Assembly: GCA_964625145.1 (NCBI GenBank)
Contig: CAZVAQ010000182.1
Coordinates: 1-6,383 of the forward strand
Direction of reading: 5' to 3'
Length of the DNA: 6,383 bases
Origin: CAYTRP01 sp964625145
GTDB lineage: Bacteria; Sumerlaeota; Sumerlaeia; SLMS01; JAHLLQ01
In this document: positions 5,178 to 6,383 of the stretch, piece by piece
Numbering within the stretch: the first letter of the stretch is position 1
Layout: every line of letters starts with the position of its first letter
Made by a program: the position numbers and the translations under genes
The notes under the pieces: model-generated
Told to the model about the DNA's origin: nothing
Database searches by the model: none
What the model saw: the letters and a program-made list of their open reading frames with translations, nothing else

Positions 5178-6383
5178 TCAATCTTCCAACAACTTCCGCA
5201 CTTCCTCCTCCACGTCCACATCCTCGGGGGAACCACTGGTGACGATGCGGCGGTGTTCGTCGAGCATGACGACCCACGGCACTTGATCGGCACCCAACGC
5301 ACGCGCCACGTCGGACCGCAGGCCGGTCTGCGGCGTCTCTGTCCACCAATGCTCCAGCGAATTCCAACGGCGCTCGTTCACCACTCGCCATCCGATCTGC
5401 AATGCGTGATCGATGTTCAGCGCCACCAGCACCACGTCATCGCCCCAACGCGCCTTCTCGCGGGTGGCGATGATGTCCCATTCGTCCACATAATCCATGC
5501 TATTCCCGGTCCGCGAATCTGAATTCGCCGACCAGAGCAGGATCGCGACGATGCGCCCATCATGTTCCGACAATGTGATCTGCCGTCCGTCCGCCATGCG
5601 CGTGACCGGCGCATCGGCGACGGGGTCGCCCAATCGCGCCGGCACGAAGAATTCAAAAGGTTCCAACTTCTGGTGCTGGTAGATCATGGGATTGAATTCG
5701 CCCAGCACGGTCCCATCGGTCAGGCGGAACTGGAAGTTTCGGCCGTAGTTGTTCGACGGTGTCGGATTGAAGTTCTCGATGCGGATGAGGCCATCGGCGC
5801 CGGTTACTCCCGTGCGCACCAGCACGCGCTGCTCATGATGAATAACCTCCGGGTGCGGTCCGTGCAGCTCCCACGCCACGCCGGCCGCCGGCCCCGTGCC
5901 GTCGATCAGTTGCGCCTCCAGGGTCTCCTTCCCCTCGTAGATCGACATGTCATAATCGCCCTCGCGGAATTCCACGGTGGTCGTCTCGCCGGATTTCACC
6001 TCCGCCTTCGACTTGCGCGCGTAGCGCGGCGGCGTCGGGCCACCATAGCGGTTCTGGCTGGAGCCGGTTCCGGCCGTCACATCGTATTCGCCCGGTGCCA
6101 GGTTCTCCAACTCGTAGACGATCTCGCGTCCTTCACCGTCCACCGTCCCCAAGTCGTTGCCGAATCTGGTCGTCGAGCCACCACTGTGGACCATTTCCGT
6201 GTAGTTCATCACGGCGATGTACGCCGGCCCCTCCTCATCCAAATCCAGCGTCACCACCATGCGGCCGGGTTCGGGCAGTTGGAACTCCGGCACCTCGTCC
6301 GTGAGCTGGAAGACCTTGTTCCATCCCTTGTAGTGCCTCGCGTCATCCACTGTCACCGTGTAGACCTCCATGTCCGGCGTCAC
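5178..6383 (-). CDS. Beta-rich protein with cysteine-free C-terminal TlpA/redoxin-like domain, 5' end beyond window
   Basis: The frame ends at TGA (5178-5180) and is open to the window edge, giving 401 residues; the true N-terminus, and any signal peptide, lie outside. The GTG at the edge need not be the start. Residues about 30-140 and 150-235 look like two beta-sandwich modules of carboxypeptidase-regulatory/Cna-B type (L-E-N-L-A-P-G-E-Y-D-V-T at 91-102; G-V-T-G-A-D-G-L-I-R-I at 192-202). Residues about 250-395 match a TlpA/redoxin thioredoxin fold: P254-V-A-D-A-P, L271-S-E-H-D-G-R-I-V-A-I-L-L-W284, then V368-P-W-V-V-M-L-D-E with the cis-Pro site and a closing helix. The segment where W-C-x-x-C-R is expected reads W-S-A-N-S-D-S-R, and the 401 residues contain no Cys at all. 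A disulfide redox role is therefore unlikely; a binding or structural role outside the cytoplasm is inferred. Neighbours give no functional hint. Confidence 0.85.
   Translation of the reverse strand: MTPDMEVYTVTVDDARHYKGWNKVFQLTDEVPEFQLPEPGRMVVTLDLDEEGPAYIAVMNYTEMVHSGGSTTRFGNDLGTVDGEGREIVYELENLAPGEYDVTAGTGSSQNRYGGPTPPRYARKSKAEVKSGETTTVEFREGDYDMSIYEGKETLEAQLIDGTGPAAGVAWELHGPHPEVIHHEQRVLVRTGVTGADGLIRIENFNPTPSNNYGRNFQFRLTDGTVLGEFNPMIYQHQKLEPFEFFVPARLGDPVADAPVTRMADGRQITLSEHDGRIVAILLWSANSDSRTGNSMDYVDEWDIIATREKARWGDDVVLVALNIDHALQIGWRVVNERRWNSLEHWWTETPQTGLRSDVARALGADQVPWVVMLDEHRRIVTSGSPEDVDVEEEVRKLLED

Noticed and set aside
4934..5242. A 102-codon plus-strand frame in the convergent spacer.
   Set aside because: It runs through the palindromes and into the 3' end of the minus-strand gene, lacks a ribosome-binding site and resembles no protein family.

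Overview
The window is GC-rich bacterial chromosome with tightly packed, mostly ordinary genes and no integrase, transposase, CRISPR array, tRNA or rRNA. The gene set (a secreted GHL10-type glycoside hydrolase-like protein with a C-terminal carboxypeptidase-regulatory-like domain, a large beta-rich protein ending in a thioredoxin fold, and a DUF374 acyltransferase) fits a Gram-negative-type heterotroph of the Planctomycetes/Verrucomicrobia/Sumerlaeota/Hydrogenedentes kind. That placement is a guess from gene style; no marker here settles it.

Layout. Positions 1-804 (minus): a class II aldolase/adducin-family enzyme, cut at its 3' end by the window edge. Positions 805-1026: a spacer with a three-way-junction-like fold and a strong 11-bp hairpin with a plus-strand U-rich tail. 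Positions 1027-2484 (minus): a secreted GHL10 protein. Positions 2485-2673: a divergent spacer with a long imperfect palindrome. Positions 2674-4912 (plus): a three-gene operon made of a DppC/OppC-type ABC permease, a DUF374 lysophospholipid acyltransferase-like protein and RsmD (16S rRNA guanine-N2 methyltransferase), joined by an 8-nt gap and a 7-nt overlap. Positions 4913-5177: a convergent spacer with a terminator-like hairpin and a compact 10-bp palindrome. Positions 5178-6383 (minus): the C-terminal 401 residues of a protein with beta-rich repeats and a TlpA-like domain that has no cysteine.

How the genes relate. The two leftmost minus genes point the same way and could both serve sugar use: polysaccharide attack outside the cytoplasm, aldol cleavage inside. 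The spacer structures make separate transcription possible. The plus operon mixes a membrane transporter subunit, a lipid acyltransferase and an rRNA methylase, so it is a housekeeping grouping rather than a pathway.

I see no clearly new multi-gene system. The points most worth checking are the RsmD homologue whose catalytic D/N-P-P-Y motif reads M-P-P-Y, the cysteine-free TlpA-like domain, the permease gene with no partner genes beside it, and the structured spacer at 842-1012, where two segments can compete for the same hairpin arm.
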